Of a DNA stretch of 64,000 nt, positions 9,801-20,240 are shown piece by piece. The notes beneath the pieces are model-generated. The model made no database searches. It saw only the letters and a list, made by a program, of their open reading frames with translations, and was not told where the DNA came from. The stretch's first letter is position 1. Every line of letters begins with the position of its first letter. The stretch is taken from NCBI GenBank assembly GCA_032768795.1, contig CP136490.1, positions 1,426,001-1,490,000 on the forward strand, read 5' to 3'. This DNA comes from Tremella fuciformis. Taxonomy: Eukaryota > Basidiomycota > Tremellomycetes > Tremellales > Tremellaceae. The position numbers and the translations under genes are program-made.

Positions 9801-12800
9801 ATGGTAGTTTGCCAACAGATACTGCAAGGCAAGCTCATTAGTTGGCGGTCTCCCCGCGGCGATTCCCAGCAGCACGTCGACGGGAGGGTAACGGCGAAGT
9901 CCCAACGAAAACAGCATTCGTGCCTCGTCCGAGCCTGCTCGCCACTTAGCCTCACCCCAGTCTAGTACTGGTAAACCGAGGGCTCGTAATGTGTCCGAAG
10001 GTTCGTACAGCTGATGCGGCTTCTGCCTAACAACAACATTTGTCGCCTGACTCGGATCAGTCTCTGTTGGCGACTTATTTTCGAGTGGAAAAGCCGCAGT
10101 TTGCTTGAGGCGAGCTAGTTCCTCGGCAGTCAGGGTGTCTTTGACAGACACGAGGTATTTCATGAGGTCGAAACAGGTCCATGATCCCCCACCGACCAGG
10201 CGCGAGAATACGAGCTGCAAGTCGACCGTCTTCCGAACCCCAATGCCAAGAAGCATTTTCTCCATGCCTCCCTTGATTGAGGTAGTTTTCGGCAAGGCGA
10301 TGATCGGCAAATCGTCGAAGAGGAGATTCTTCTCAAAGTATGCGTCGCTTGGCTTTTTGAAACCAGCTTTGGTCGGTATGCAGGCGACGTCCTTCAGCGC
10401 TTGCGCAATCGCAGTTTGCTGATTGGCACTGATCGAAAGCCACGCACGGCCAAGCATGCTCAGCACTCTCTCGGCGAATACCGGCGACACGCGAATGTCC
10501 GTTTCGGCTACCGCCTGGGCCGCGTCTGACATTGGCGGCTTGACGAGGAACTGGATGTACTGCAAAACTGATAGCTCGGACCAGCCAAACACTTGATTAA
10601 TCAAGTGACCTTTGAGGTCTTTGGTGACGCTATACGGTAGGGCTTGCGGCGGCAGAGGCATATCTGTGGGTATCGACGAGCTTTGCGGCTTGACAAATGT
10701 CTCGATGATGGATAGAGGAACAACTTTTCCATCTTCTTGCACCATGACCGCAGCATCGAGCAACCGGGAACGGTGACTGGTGTTGTTATAGCCGTCAGCG
10801 CCTCCAACCGATTGCCACCATTGCAGACAAGCGATCATTTCAGTCTGTGTCAATGGTCGTTGGCCAAGCTGTTTGATAACGTCCTCAAACGTGACGTCGC
10901 GGATCATCGAACGTTCCCGTAATCGTGCGACTTGCCGTCCCGCTTCTTCGAGCGTTCCCGGAGTGAGAACGGGTAGCTCCGTCAAGAACTTGAGAAGCTC
11001 GTTGTTCGGCATCCGGACCAGACTACACGGTAGGATCCCGGCTGTCGAGATAATTGGGAAAGAAGATTTGTCCGACGAGCATGCGAAGAAGCTCGACTCC
11101 ATGAGCTGCCCTACGACCGGAGAGGGGGTAGTCGGCTTGAAAGTAAAGAATTTCAGCGCGTGTAACCCACGACCTATGAGTCGTTCTCGTGCAGCACTGT
11201 CCGAAGCGGAGGTCGCTTTCCACAGCTCGAGCAACTCCAGCATTTCGAGCTCATAGATGAGCCTTCCGAGATAGCCCCCGATTGATAACAGCTCTCGGTT
11301 CCAATGTGCAACGTGCTTGTCGACAAGATCGATAGACTCTCGTTCGACGGTTGGAATGAAGCGCGCGGCGAGATGACCTCCGATGCCAGTAGTCTGCGCT
11401 GTGGCCTGACCAATGAAGACGCGAGCGCTCTGCTCGCCATCAAGGGGCGGAGCTAGACCTGAGAAAATACCGCCAGTGTCCTGAACTAGTTGGTTGCTCT
11501 GACCATCACTTCCGACAGCGTGATCACCAGCGTGAGAAAAGACCAGGCTTGCTGGCATGCGGTTCGGTGCCGGCTTCTTAGTAGCTCTCTCCAGCTCCTT
11601 ACCAAAAGAAGGTGAGACAGTCACTTTGATATCGGCCTGATAGACCTGTATTTCACGTTGGAGCTCGGAAACTTCGCTAAGGTTCTCAGGGGGCGGTGGA
11701 GGTGTTGGCACAGGCGCAGGCGTCGGTGCCGGAGTGTTGCGACTGAAGAATGAAGAAGAGAAGATAGATGCCAAGGCTTTGCTCGGTTTGTTGAGGGCAG
11801 GCACTGGCGGTGGAAGCGGTGGCGGCTTGAACCCCGTTGCTGAAGGTCAGCATCGGCCCATCATAAGCCGTCACACTGACCAGATAACCACTTCATCACT
11901 TTGGCCGTGATAACCATTCCAGTGGCATCCACACCTTGCACGGTCATCATCGACGCCGGACTGACTCCATTCAGGCCCTTCCTCCCCACTCTTTGCTTGC
12001 CCTTGATTCCTTTCGAGACCTCCAGAACGGCGATATCGTCGACTAACATGTCGATCTTTTTCATCGTACGCATGAATGTCAAGCTCGTAACGAGGAAGCG
12101 AGCGAGATCCAGAGGGGCTTCAAGAAGTGTGGGTTCGCGGAGAGACATGGTGAAACTGGTCCATGGATTTCCAGTGAGAGTTGCAGCCGAGGATGACGAA
12201 GAAGCAGTCGGGGGCAGATCACCGGACCGGGCGAGAAGCTGATCTTTCCCGTCTTTCCAGTAGAAGCCCATCCATTTGTCACCAGACTCGACAAACGGAT
12301 CGTCGCACACGCTCCACAAGGAGTAGAAACCTACTCCAAATCTATCTCCATCAGCAAAGCTTGAACGGAAGCTCATGGTACATACGCTCCAATCTTCTCC
12401 TCGTCAGGATTACCCTCGGCGATCTTCTTCAATCTCTGCCAGTCTTGGGCTCGGAAGGGAATCCCATCGTTTGTGACGACGTAGCGCACCATCTAAAGGT
12501 CAGACTTGGTCTGATGTGACCATCCTGCACTCGCATGGGTTTTCTTCACATCTGGAGGCGTAGTTGGGCTTTCCCCTCGTTCGATTGCGTCCAGTCCGCT
12601 TTGCGAATAGAACTTCACTTGCACATGTTGAGCCTGGGACTAAGTTGTGGGAGGTAAGACTGTAAGGCTGCTCACCCCCGCGTCATCGGCATTCTGCAGT
12701 AGCTCTCTGAATACTGTGACCATCAGACGCCGAGTTCCTTTGGCTAGCGGTACTAACTTGTGTGCTCGCCAGAATAACGGGCAAGGATCTCTGTATCGGT

Positions 12801-12919
12801 CAGCGAGCACTCAAATGGAATTGGGACGTCGGCTGACTATCTATGAGTGCTCTCTGATTGACCTCTACCGTCTCATCCTTCCCGGACTGCCAGAGCTCAG
12901 CTCGACTGGGTGGCGGCAT
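6806..12919 (-). CDS. DUF3684 / sacsin-like giant protein with GHKL ATPase fold
   Basis: This is the largest gene of the window, about 1,700 residues in some 16 exons, belonging to the fungal family known as DUF3684. The N-terminus carries the GHKL (Hsp90-type) ATP-binding motifs: FRELLQNADDAG (N box), VTNDGIPFRAQDW and KIGAFGVGFYS. A long central region (exon 11804-9672) has no familiar domain beyond the family. After a basic, Ser-rich linker (KKRGFNVDRILNQQREERL) comes a conserved C-terminal block with GPLIAFNRNGTIFCN, EAFISWYF, HELAHNL and HEFYFSSIAEEY. The HELAH block depends on an 18-nt microexon at 6939-6956. The first intron uses a GTCAGC donor (12837). The stop is TAA at 6808. Its role is unknown; a chaperone or repair role by analogy with other GHKL proteins is inference. 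Confidence 0.85.
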
Positions 12920-13282
12920 GTCGCCAGACACACGTCGCAAGGTGATGGGTGCAGTCGCCGCTCCAGCTCGGATAGCCAAGGCGCGATGTCTTCCCGACAA
13001 AGTCTCCACCCTTGTCTTGCAGCCCACCAGCCTCTCAATCTGTACGCTGAACGATCCCGAGCTGACAGAGTCGAAGCTGAAAGCAACTCGCGTCGCTATG
13101 CTCGGGCAATCGAGAGTGGACTCGGGCCTCCACACACTCAGCCACGTGAAACGGACTTTGACTCGCTCTCCGAAACGATGGGCCGGCATTGGCGAACTTG
13201 CCGTTTTGTGGACGTCTTTCTCAGTCTTCACAGCGAGCGGACGGTATTTGCAGCTCCATAGGGGTGCGAGACGACTAGACTC
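12920..13282. promoter_or_regulatory. Divergent promoter region with an E-box
   Basis: These 363 bases lie between two divergent start codons. The palindrome CACGTG at 13143-13148 matches the core recognised by bHLH factors such as Cbf1 and USF. With a single site and no conservation data its use is uncertain. A minus-strand open frame covering the stretch is only the upstream continuation of the neighbouring first exon. Confidence 0.3.
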
Positions 13283-15108
13283 ATGGCAGCGCTGGCTCGT
13301 CTATCAGCCCGGATGGCCTCGTCATCTCGACCGACCGCCTCATCGTCTACAATCGCCGCCTCGCGTCTCTCTACCCTTTCTCGGCATCTCTCTTCGACCG
13401 CCACGATGTCAGCCTCGGCCGAGGGGTCCAAGTCTGCAACACCAGCGCCTACAGGGGTGAGTCATCTCAGAGTATCTCGCTGACGGTGGACTGACTCTAG
13501 GACTCGATCTTGTACGAGTCGCATGGGCCGGCAAGAGTATATCGCCTCAACAGGCCACAAAAGCTCAACAGCTTGAATCAGGAAATGATCACCTCGCTAG
13601 CGGGCAAAGTGAAGGTATGTCCTCGTGCACCGGCAGGATCGGCGCTCACCACCAGACATGGCGCGAGTCTGAGCTGTGCAAGGTCGTCATTGGGACCGGC
13701 GAGGGTCGAGCGTTCTGTGCCGGCGGTGACGTCGCTCGTCCGCTACATGACTGAACTGTGGACAGAGCTGACAGCAAGAACTTATCGTCGACTTGAAGGA
13801 AGGCAAGACGACCTCCCTCGATTTCTTCAAATCCGAGTTCGAACTGAATTGGGCACTAGGCAGATTACGAAAACCATATGTTGCTGTGATAGACGGTGTG
13901 ATCAGTGCGTCCCTTGCAGGAGAGGTCGAAGTGAGCTAAGATGGCAGTGGGCGGAGGTGCAGGTATCTCACTCCCGGCACCAATCCGTATAGCCACACCG
14001 CAGACCATCTTTGCGATGCCGGAAACGAACATTGGGTACGCGCCTGACGTCGGTGCAAACTATTACCTGGCGCAGCTGGACGGGTGGATCGGGGCTTGGC
14101 TCGCAGTGACAGGGCAGAATCTGTATGGTCGAGCAGTATAGTGAATCTGCGTCGGTTCTGACTCGCGGGAGGAAGCTGACAGGCAGTGAGCTGGGTATCG
14201 CTACACATTATCTGCCGGTCAACGCTGCGAAAGATGTCGTTTCACAACTTGCCCAGCTGCCCGAGCCGACATTGGCCAATGTTGCCCGACTGATTGCAGC
14301 TTATCAAGCGCCAGCAGCAGAACCTTCGACCTCTCCTTCTTCAAAGGCTTCGCCCGACGGACCCTCACCGATCACCAGCGATGTACGCCTGTTCCTCGAT
14401 GCGACTTTCTCGCTTCAGGAGGTATCGGAAATCTACGCCGCGCTTCAGACAGCCATCGAGTCCCCAGAGACGTCAGAGGCAGTCAAGAGCTGGGCACAGG
14501 AACAGAAGAACATCATGGACATGCGCAGTCCCACAGGGATGGCTGTCGCCCTCGAGGGGTATCGCCAAGCACGCAAGTCGAAGCGCCTGGACAAGACCCT
14601 GCAGAATGATTTGTCGATGGCCACGGCCTTCTCTGGGCCTCAGCGGCCCACAGACGACTTCATCACCGGCGTCTCGCTCGCGCTATTTGAGAAAGACAAG
14701 GAGAAGAAGAAACAGCGAGCGGCCTGGTCGCCAAACACGATCGCCGAAGTGAGCCGGAAGAGCGTGCGCAATTCGTTCTTCGACCCTTCGTCAGATTTCC
14801 ACAAGTCCCTTCCGACTCTCGAGCTGGACCCGCCTTCGTCGGGCACACGCGGCGCACACGATAGCACCTGGGGTCAATTTAGGCGGTACGGCCTGCCGAG
14901 CGAGACTGAGGTGGAAGACCGGGTCAAGGGCTCTTCGCCTGGGAGCGGAGCTTTCAAGATCACCGAGAGCGAGCTGCTGGATCGGATGATGGAGTTCCCC
15001 AACGGGCGAGGCGAGCCGAGAGTGCGAGAGTTTGAGGAGAAGATCCGGTCAGTGGTGGAGCGGTGCTGCGAGAAAGACGGAGAAGGGTATCTGAATTGGA
15101 AGCTGTAG
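13283..15108 (+). CDS. EHD3: 3-hydroxyisobutyryl-CoA hydrolase, mitochondrial
   Basis: This crotonase-fold enzyme hydrolyses 3-hydroxyisobutyryl-CoA in valine breakdown. The first 45 residues are rich in Ser, Arg and Ala with no acidic residue, a good mitochondrial presequence. The family blocks are [32 protein letters not shown] (the oxyanion-hole region), [20 protein letters not shown] and [16 protein letters not shown]. Exons 13283-13456 and 13501-13614, and the start of the third at 13656, keep frame. Later introns end at about 13959 (acceptor gatggcag) and 14183. The intron after CAGGD, near 13730, could not be resolved to one donor. The C-terminal part is larger than usual (Ser/Pro linker near residue 260), giving about 520 residues. 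Confidence 0.9.
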
Positions 15109-15127
15109 GACCTTGCATGCAGGTAGA

Positions 15128-16853
15128 TCACGAGTTTGTCTCGTACAGATAATCGTCCAGAGTGATCTTGAGATCTTTCGCCAGCGTATGCGCAGTGTCG
15201 TAGTCGACTTCGCACCGGAGCATGACGTTGTCTAGCCTGTCCAACGGGGACATGCGGCGCAGTGAGCCTTGACCCTCCAACTCCGGGATCTGAACATCAG
15301 TTCGATGCATCTCTCGCCTCGACTGCAAGAACTGACGAGCGCCCAGAGCTTGACAGACATGGTCATGTGGTCCACCTCATCCTCCCACCTCTCCTCCCTC
15401 TCCACCTCGCGCTTCCGCTTTCTCTCCGCCTTCCTCCTCTGCCCTTCTACCGTCGGCATCCACCCATCCTCGTCGCTTTGCCCATCGTCGCTCGACTCCT
15501 CATCGCCGTATCTCGCCTGCAGATCTGGCGGGCGCTCCGCATGCTCAGCGTACAGACTGGCAAACATGGCTAACAGACGATCGATCTGAAAAGGCTTGGG
15601 ACCGAGGAGACGCTGAGACACCTTGCCGATTCTGACTTTCCCGTACCCCGCTCGCCGAGCGCCGCCTGCCCCGCCTCGTCGACGTTTGCCGTCTGGTCCG
15701 GTGCCGCGCCCAAAGAGCCGCACGTCGGATTTCACGGGGTTATAGGATGCGCAGTATGCAGCGACAAGGAGGAACTTGGCGCAGAGGGCCAGCTCTATTG
15801 GTGGTAATTTCGGTAATATCCTTGCTGTCGGGATACCGGGCCGGGGCAAAAGCGCGTCGATGAATTCGGCTCGACCTAGCTGGCGAGGCAAGAGCACCTC
15901 TATGCTGGCCGACAGGGCGAGAGCAAGTTGGTGCTTGAGATCCGTGAGGAGCTTGACCGTAATGGCCAATTTTGGCGGTTTCGGTTGATCTGACGCGGGC
16001 GGACGACCCAGCAGGCTCTGTTCGGCATGTGGAGGTAATGGGGCAGTATAGATGGGCCACAGTGCCTCGGAGAGGTAATGCAGCTCTTCGATAGGGAACG
16101 GTGCAAGCTGTAGAGCTGTGGCGAGGAGAAGGTCAAGAAATCGTGGCCATAAAGGGTGTGCAGACGAGGGCAGAAGCGCCTGTAATACCTCTGGCATATT
16201 TTAGCTTGAGACACATAGGGGGAGGCGACCGACCTTCTTTTGAAGGAGCGGGAAGGTACATGTGGACTGGTTCTGGTGCGTCATTCCGCGGGGGTCTGAG
16301 CTCGTCCCATGGTATTTGAGAAGCAAGCACGACAGTTACTGGTAGTCCAGACTACGGTCAGCCTCTTAGACGCAAGGAAGCTGTCGGAGCAGTTCACCAA
16401 TTCTGCCAGGCGAGTGAGTACAGTCCAACCAGGAAAGGTATACCGCAGCCTCTCTGCCTTCGTAATGACAAGTACCAAGCAGTCGTCGGCGGCGTCATGA
16501 CCGTCCACACAGTTCAGCCCAGAGTGACCATTGGCGCCATTGGCTTTCGCTTTGCCCTTCCCCTTGTCTCGGAGCTTGCGTGCGGCCCACAGTTGCGTGA
16601 GCCGGCGAGAGAAGCCGTCGAATGTAGAGACCTCCCCATTGGCCGCCTGAGAGTTTAGTGTACGAGCAAAAGCCGCACCAGCTGACGAGTAGAGAAGCCG
16701 TGCAGAGTGATGCTCGATACCGTCCACTCTGGCCACGACACAATTTGCCGGTAATTTCAGAACGGCAGATGACGATGGGTGATGCGGATGATGCAAGTGG
16801 ATGAAAGACGGCGGACAGGGCGTCGATAGTAGGTCAGCGAGAGTGCTTGCCAT
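15128..16853 (-). CDS. ORC5: Origin recognition complex subunit 5
   Basis: Orc5 is a subunit of the six-protein complex that marks replication origins. The C-terminal family block is unmistakable: FLLVAAYCASYNPVKSDVRLF, a basic linker, then KVSQRLLGPKPFQIDRLLAMF and a last exon ending DDYLYETNS. The N-terminal AAA+ region is recognisable by position (CVVARVDGIEHHSARLLY, VLVITKAERLR, PVHMYLPAPSKEEVLQALLP). The segment where the Walker A P-loop should sit reads PPSFIHLHHPHHPSSSAVL and has no GKT/S. The Walker B aspartate is replaced in VLVITKAE. At least four exons are present; one join gives AERLRELVNCSDSF. The 3' end lies 19 bases from the convergent hydrolase gene. Confidence 0.88.
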
Positions 16854-17118
16854 TCTGAGTGCACGGCGAGAGGTGGTAGAGAGAAGCGAGCGATGGCAGG
16901 CTGGAAGAAGACGAGTGAAGGTCAGAGGTGGAGGTGGAAAAACGCGTCGGTCAAAGACAAAGTCAACCCGTTTGGCGTTCTCTCATCTATATCTCAACCG
17001 TCTGCATACGCAGTAGCATCACCGCAAGTCCCTCTGCTCGTCGACTTACAGCAATCACCTGGTCTGGTGCCGTAGATCGAAAAGCACTCGAATCTGCCGC
17101 GACTTGCCTACACTCGTC

Positions 17119-17617
17119 ATGCCGCAATACCCTCCTGCCCCTCCTCCCGGCACCATCCGCCGCAAGCTCTGGGAGTATGAGTGAGCTCTAGAAAAGATGG
17201 ACATGAACCGAGTTCCTGATGTGCAGAATGAAGCTCACGACCACACTGGGGCTGTCGCTGGTCGAGCCATGGGAGCGGAAACTGGTCTGTGCGTCGAGGC
17301 TGTTCTCGTACGGATTTGATCACCCTTCTGCAGGCGCAGCTGTGACTCGCGGTGGCATTCAGTCGGGAAGAGGACTTTGTCTGTAACAGTACGCTGACAC
17401 CATAGCGTTCCTCTTCTTCCTGGTCGTGGCCTTGTTCTGGCTCTCGGTCTTCACCTACACGCCGGGACACCTACGCTACCTGCATCGCCGATTCGCATAC
17501 TACGTGTTCGACGACGAGACTGTGGACGTAGGCGCGTTGATCCGCAACTGGGCCTACGAGAGGAGCAGGGATCTGCTGGCCGGCTTGAAGGTGCTCGACG
17601 CGGGCAAGGAGCTATGA
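17119..17617 (+). CDS. Serine palmitoyltransferase small subunit-like protein
   Basis: Three exons (17119-17180, 17227-17284, 17390-17617) give 115 residues. The core LSLVEPWERKLYADTIAFLF followed by a hydrophobic stretch (VVALFWLSVFTY) fits the ssSPT family, whose members carry an EPWER block just before one membrane helix and stimulate serine palmitoyltransferase in the ER, the first step of sphingolipid synthesis. The exon 3 acceptor (ctgtaacag) was chosen because it yields this continuous block. About 50 further residues follow the membrane helix (HLRYLHRRFAYYVFDDETVD), longer than in the short animal homologues. It is divergently placed from ORC5, 265 bases away. The assignment rests on the short conserved block and topology. 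Confidence 0.75.
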
Positions 17618-18231
17618 CGCGGGGATGGTGCCCGCGGGCAACGGGGTTGTACATGCGTGTCTACTCGAAGAGCTATAATCTATGCATGGGCTGCTGCTGC
17701 TGCTGCTCTAACACAAAAAGCGAGTTGGTGTCGATCCGGACCTCGCTGCGCTCCAACAACCGTCCTATCCTCTTGAAGCGCCAATGCCAGACACAGTCAG
17801 AATGATCCGTTGCCGGCCTATCTGCCACTTTCTGATTAGGAAAGTGTAAACTGATCTGATCACCGAGCGTAGGAACCAAAGTCAACGTGGCCATGAGGTC
17901 ACGGTGGGGCTCGAACACTGGCGCTAGAGGAGACTGCATTGCACAGTGGGAGCGCTGACGAGGGTGAATCCGTGATGACAAATAAACACCTTCCCGAAAG
18001 CCGCAACAGCGGAAGCAATTCTGTTTCGACGAAATATATTCAGGGTCCTCCTAGTAGAGGAATGCGTCATGCGTGCTGGCACAAACGAACTATACTTCTA
18101 TCTCGTTCAACATTCCTTCTAGCAGCCCACATCTTCGACACGGCCTCGTCCAGTGTCTTGCCACTCCTCATGAAAGCTCACAACCGGTAGACACTGCTCG
18201 GTTCTTCCCATAGTCCACTGTCCCCCTCGCC
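17618..18231. other. Intergenic region with a CTG microsatellite
   Basis: These 614 bases contain (CTG)5 at 17691-17705 soon after the upstream stop codon, probably in its 3' UTR. The rest has no supported gene and should include the promoter of the downstream SNARE gene. Confidence 0.4.
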
Positions 18232-19154
18232 ATGAACTCGCTCAACGCCCTCGGCAACCGCCATGTGAATAGTCTCCAGGCCGACCTGGCAAAGATGGAA
18301 GCGGGCGAGTCAGGACCAAGTATACAGGGTGAGCTATGAGCCTGATGCCTGCTCGCAGCTCTCACATAGCATAGGCCAAATAACGACTACCCTCGGCGCC
18401 CTCTCTCGGTTGATAGACGACTACGACTCGCTCGCTCGGAAGGAGATGGTCACTGCTGCCAGAGAAAAGGCCTTTACGTGCGCCTGCTCCTCAAACAGCT
18501 AGGTAGAAGCTGATACGCAGGCGAGTGGCCAAATTGAAAGGGGATCAGCGTGATCTGAAGACCCGCTTCGACCGAGCTAAAGCAGAAGGTCAGCTGAAAG
18601 TAGGTTATAGGAGCGGCATGGGAACTTTGCTCAAGAAAAGGCTCGGAGCGATCTCCTCTCCACGTCATCCTCGACCTCAGCAGCGACTCCATACTCCCCC
18701 GCAGGAGCAGTACAACGTCGCTCGTCGATGCACCCGAATGGCCCCCCGTCCCCAATACACGAATCCCCCTTTGCCTCTTCCAACCCACTCTACCAGCCTA
18801 ATCACCCAACCGCAAGAGAAGACTTCGCACTGCGGGAACACACCTTCCTGCAGGAGTCCGAAAACTCGATCGATGGATATATAGCACAAGGACGTGCGGT
18901 ACTGGAAAACCTCGTCGAGCAAAGAGGAATGTTGAAAGGGACGAAGAGACGGTTGCTGGACGCCGCCAACACTCTTGGCTTGTCCAGAGAAACGATAGGA
19001 TGGGTTGAGCGTAGAACGTGAGTCATCGCAATTGTGTGCACCATATAGTCTGCCGTACATCGCTCACAGCAGGACCCAAGACGTGTGGATCTTTTTCGGA
19101 GGTGCTGGATTCACCCTCTTCATGTTCTGGGTGATATGGCACTACCTCGGATAG
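18232..19154 (+). CDS. BOS1: ER-Golgi v-SNARE Bos1 (GOSR2 family)
   Basis: This is a Qb-SNARE that drives fusion of ER-derived vesicles with the Golgi. The start MNSLNALGNRHVNSLQADLA and the block QITTTLGALSRLIDDYDSLA are typical of Bos1/membrin. A Ser/Pro-rich linker follows, then the SNARE motif (LREHTFLQESENSIDGYIAQ through RRLLDAANTLGLSRETI), then a single C-terminal membrane anchor (WIFFGGAGFTLFMFWVIW) with only a few residues after it. Several introns split it; the first join (donor GGTGAGC, acceptor catag) gives SIQGQITTT. The middle of the gene, near 18600-18730, contains a poorly conserved spliced linker whose exact exon edges are uncertain. It converges on the SANT-like gene with 64 bases between stop codons. 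Confidence 0.9.
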
Positions 19155-19218
19155 ACTTTCCAGCCTTATAATACATTCAACGATGTCACGATGTTACGAT
19201 ATCTCCCCACGCCTCAAC

Positions 19219-19589
19219 TCAACTCGATTCGGAGGAAGGAGTCTGCTTGAGCTTGCGCATCTATGAATCAGCTCGCAGACTACTTCCCGGCAAGAACATA
19301 CCATGGCGATGAGGTGGGCGCGAATACCTGGCTGACCACGGTACTCGAGGCGCCCGTCGGCTTTGATAGCTTGCCACATGTTGGCAGAGACGACTTGCTC
19401 CATCATTTCGATAAAGATGGCGTCCTCCTCCGGAGTCCATACCTAATCTTCAGCTAGGGTTGCCCGGCGAGGAAGTTCACGGAGGCTTACGCGCTTGGGC
19501 TGCTGAGTCTTGCGCTTCTTAGAAGGTGAGGCCTCGAGGGACGAGTCTGGCGAGGGGCACTGAGGTTTCACGTCGGGGGTGGCGGGCAT
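19219..19589 (-). CDS. Small SANT/Myb-like nuclear protein (cluster member 1)
   Basis: Exons 19589-19491, 19442-19302 and 19260-19219 keep frame and give 93 residues. The N-terminus is basic with a likely nuclear signal (SPSKKRKTQQPKR). The second exon starts VWTPEEDAIFIEMMEQV and continues NMWQAIKADGRLEYRGQPGI, the spacing of tryptophans and acidic residues seen in Myb/SANT or homeodomain-like helices. This suggests DNA or histone-tail binding, but the fold is called by eye. Three further small SANT-like genes lie within the next 4.3 kb. In this one the basic stretch precedes the domain, whereas in the other three it follows. Confidence 0.6.
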
Positions 19590-19690
19590 GATGTCAAGAT
19601 GTGATGTGCGAAGGGAGAGGAGAAAGTATAGGACGACGGCAAGTGGTCTGATTGGCCGGTCTTTTGTAAAACTGGACGGTGGGCCAGAAA

Positions 19691-20154
19691 ATGCGGTCGT
19701 CAAGGTACGTTGACGACCAGCGAAAATTGACTCTGTTCTTCTCTACGACAATTCCTTGCTGTCAGATCGCCCCAAAGTCCGTCACCCTCAGCCTCACAAA
19801 GACCACAGGCAGTTCCCCAACAACATCTATACCTTGTCCCAAACGTAACTCCGCTCAATGGGTTCCACAGCAATCGCCCAAGACAGAAAGCGGACGGTAT
19901 GTAAAGGAAGCCGGGTGAGCATAGTGCATGAACATGGCAAATAAGCGGCGGTGCGTGGGAAGAAGAGCAGCATCCATCCTGGGAGGGTGGGTAAGGAGGA
20001 ATCCAAGCGAGCCCGACTTGCTGAGAAGGCGGCGACGAGCAGATGGGGAGCATCCGTCTCACACCTCAAACGTCATGCTGATCGTCACAAAACTCCACCG
20101 ACCCCTGATGCCTCCTTTGACGACTTCTTACCCGTCAGAGGGGCAGTGGGCTGA
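19691..20154 (+). CDS. Small basic protein, unknown
   Basis: I do not recognise this protein. It has three exons with in-frame joins: a short exon from the ATG at 19691, a second after the acceptor tgctgtcag near 19767, and a third after aaataag near 19945. The product is about 117 residues. It starts MRSSRSPQSPSPSASQRP, has a middle block (HLYLVPNVTPLNGFHSN), and ends with a charged segment (VRGKKSSIHPGRVGKEESKR, ARLAEKAA) and a terminal acidic-hydrophobic patch (DASFDDFLPV). The gene is divergent from SANT-like member 1 with only 101 bases between start codons, so the two may share a promoter. No membrane segment is visible. It could be a nuclear or ribosome-associated protein judging by charge alone. 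Confidence 0.45.
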
Positions 20155-20240
20155 GCAGAAGGCCCTCTACTGCCCATTGCAAATACTCGTCTTGCTCATC
20201 CGTGCTCCGCTCCACTTCTTAACATCTTCGCCTCCCCATC

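Noticed and set aside
13599..13992. Single uninterrupted reading frame through the 5' third of the hydrolase gene
   Set aside because: Reading through the introns loses the AFCAGGD and MGGGAGIS blocks, which appear only after splicing.
17691..17705. CTG repeat as a coding or expansion-type element
   Set aside because: Only five units, located just after a stop codon; treated as an ordinary UTR microsatellite.
19679..19690. Upstream start of the small basic gene at 19679
   Set aside because: The codon there is GTG; the first ATG in frame is at 19691, so that was used.
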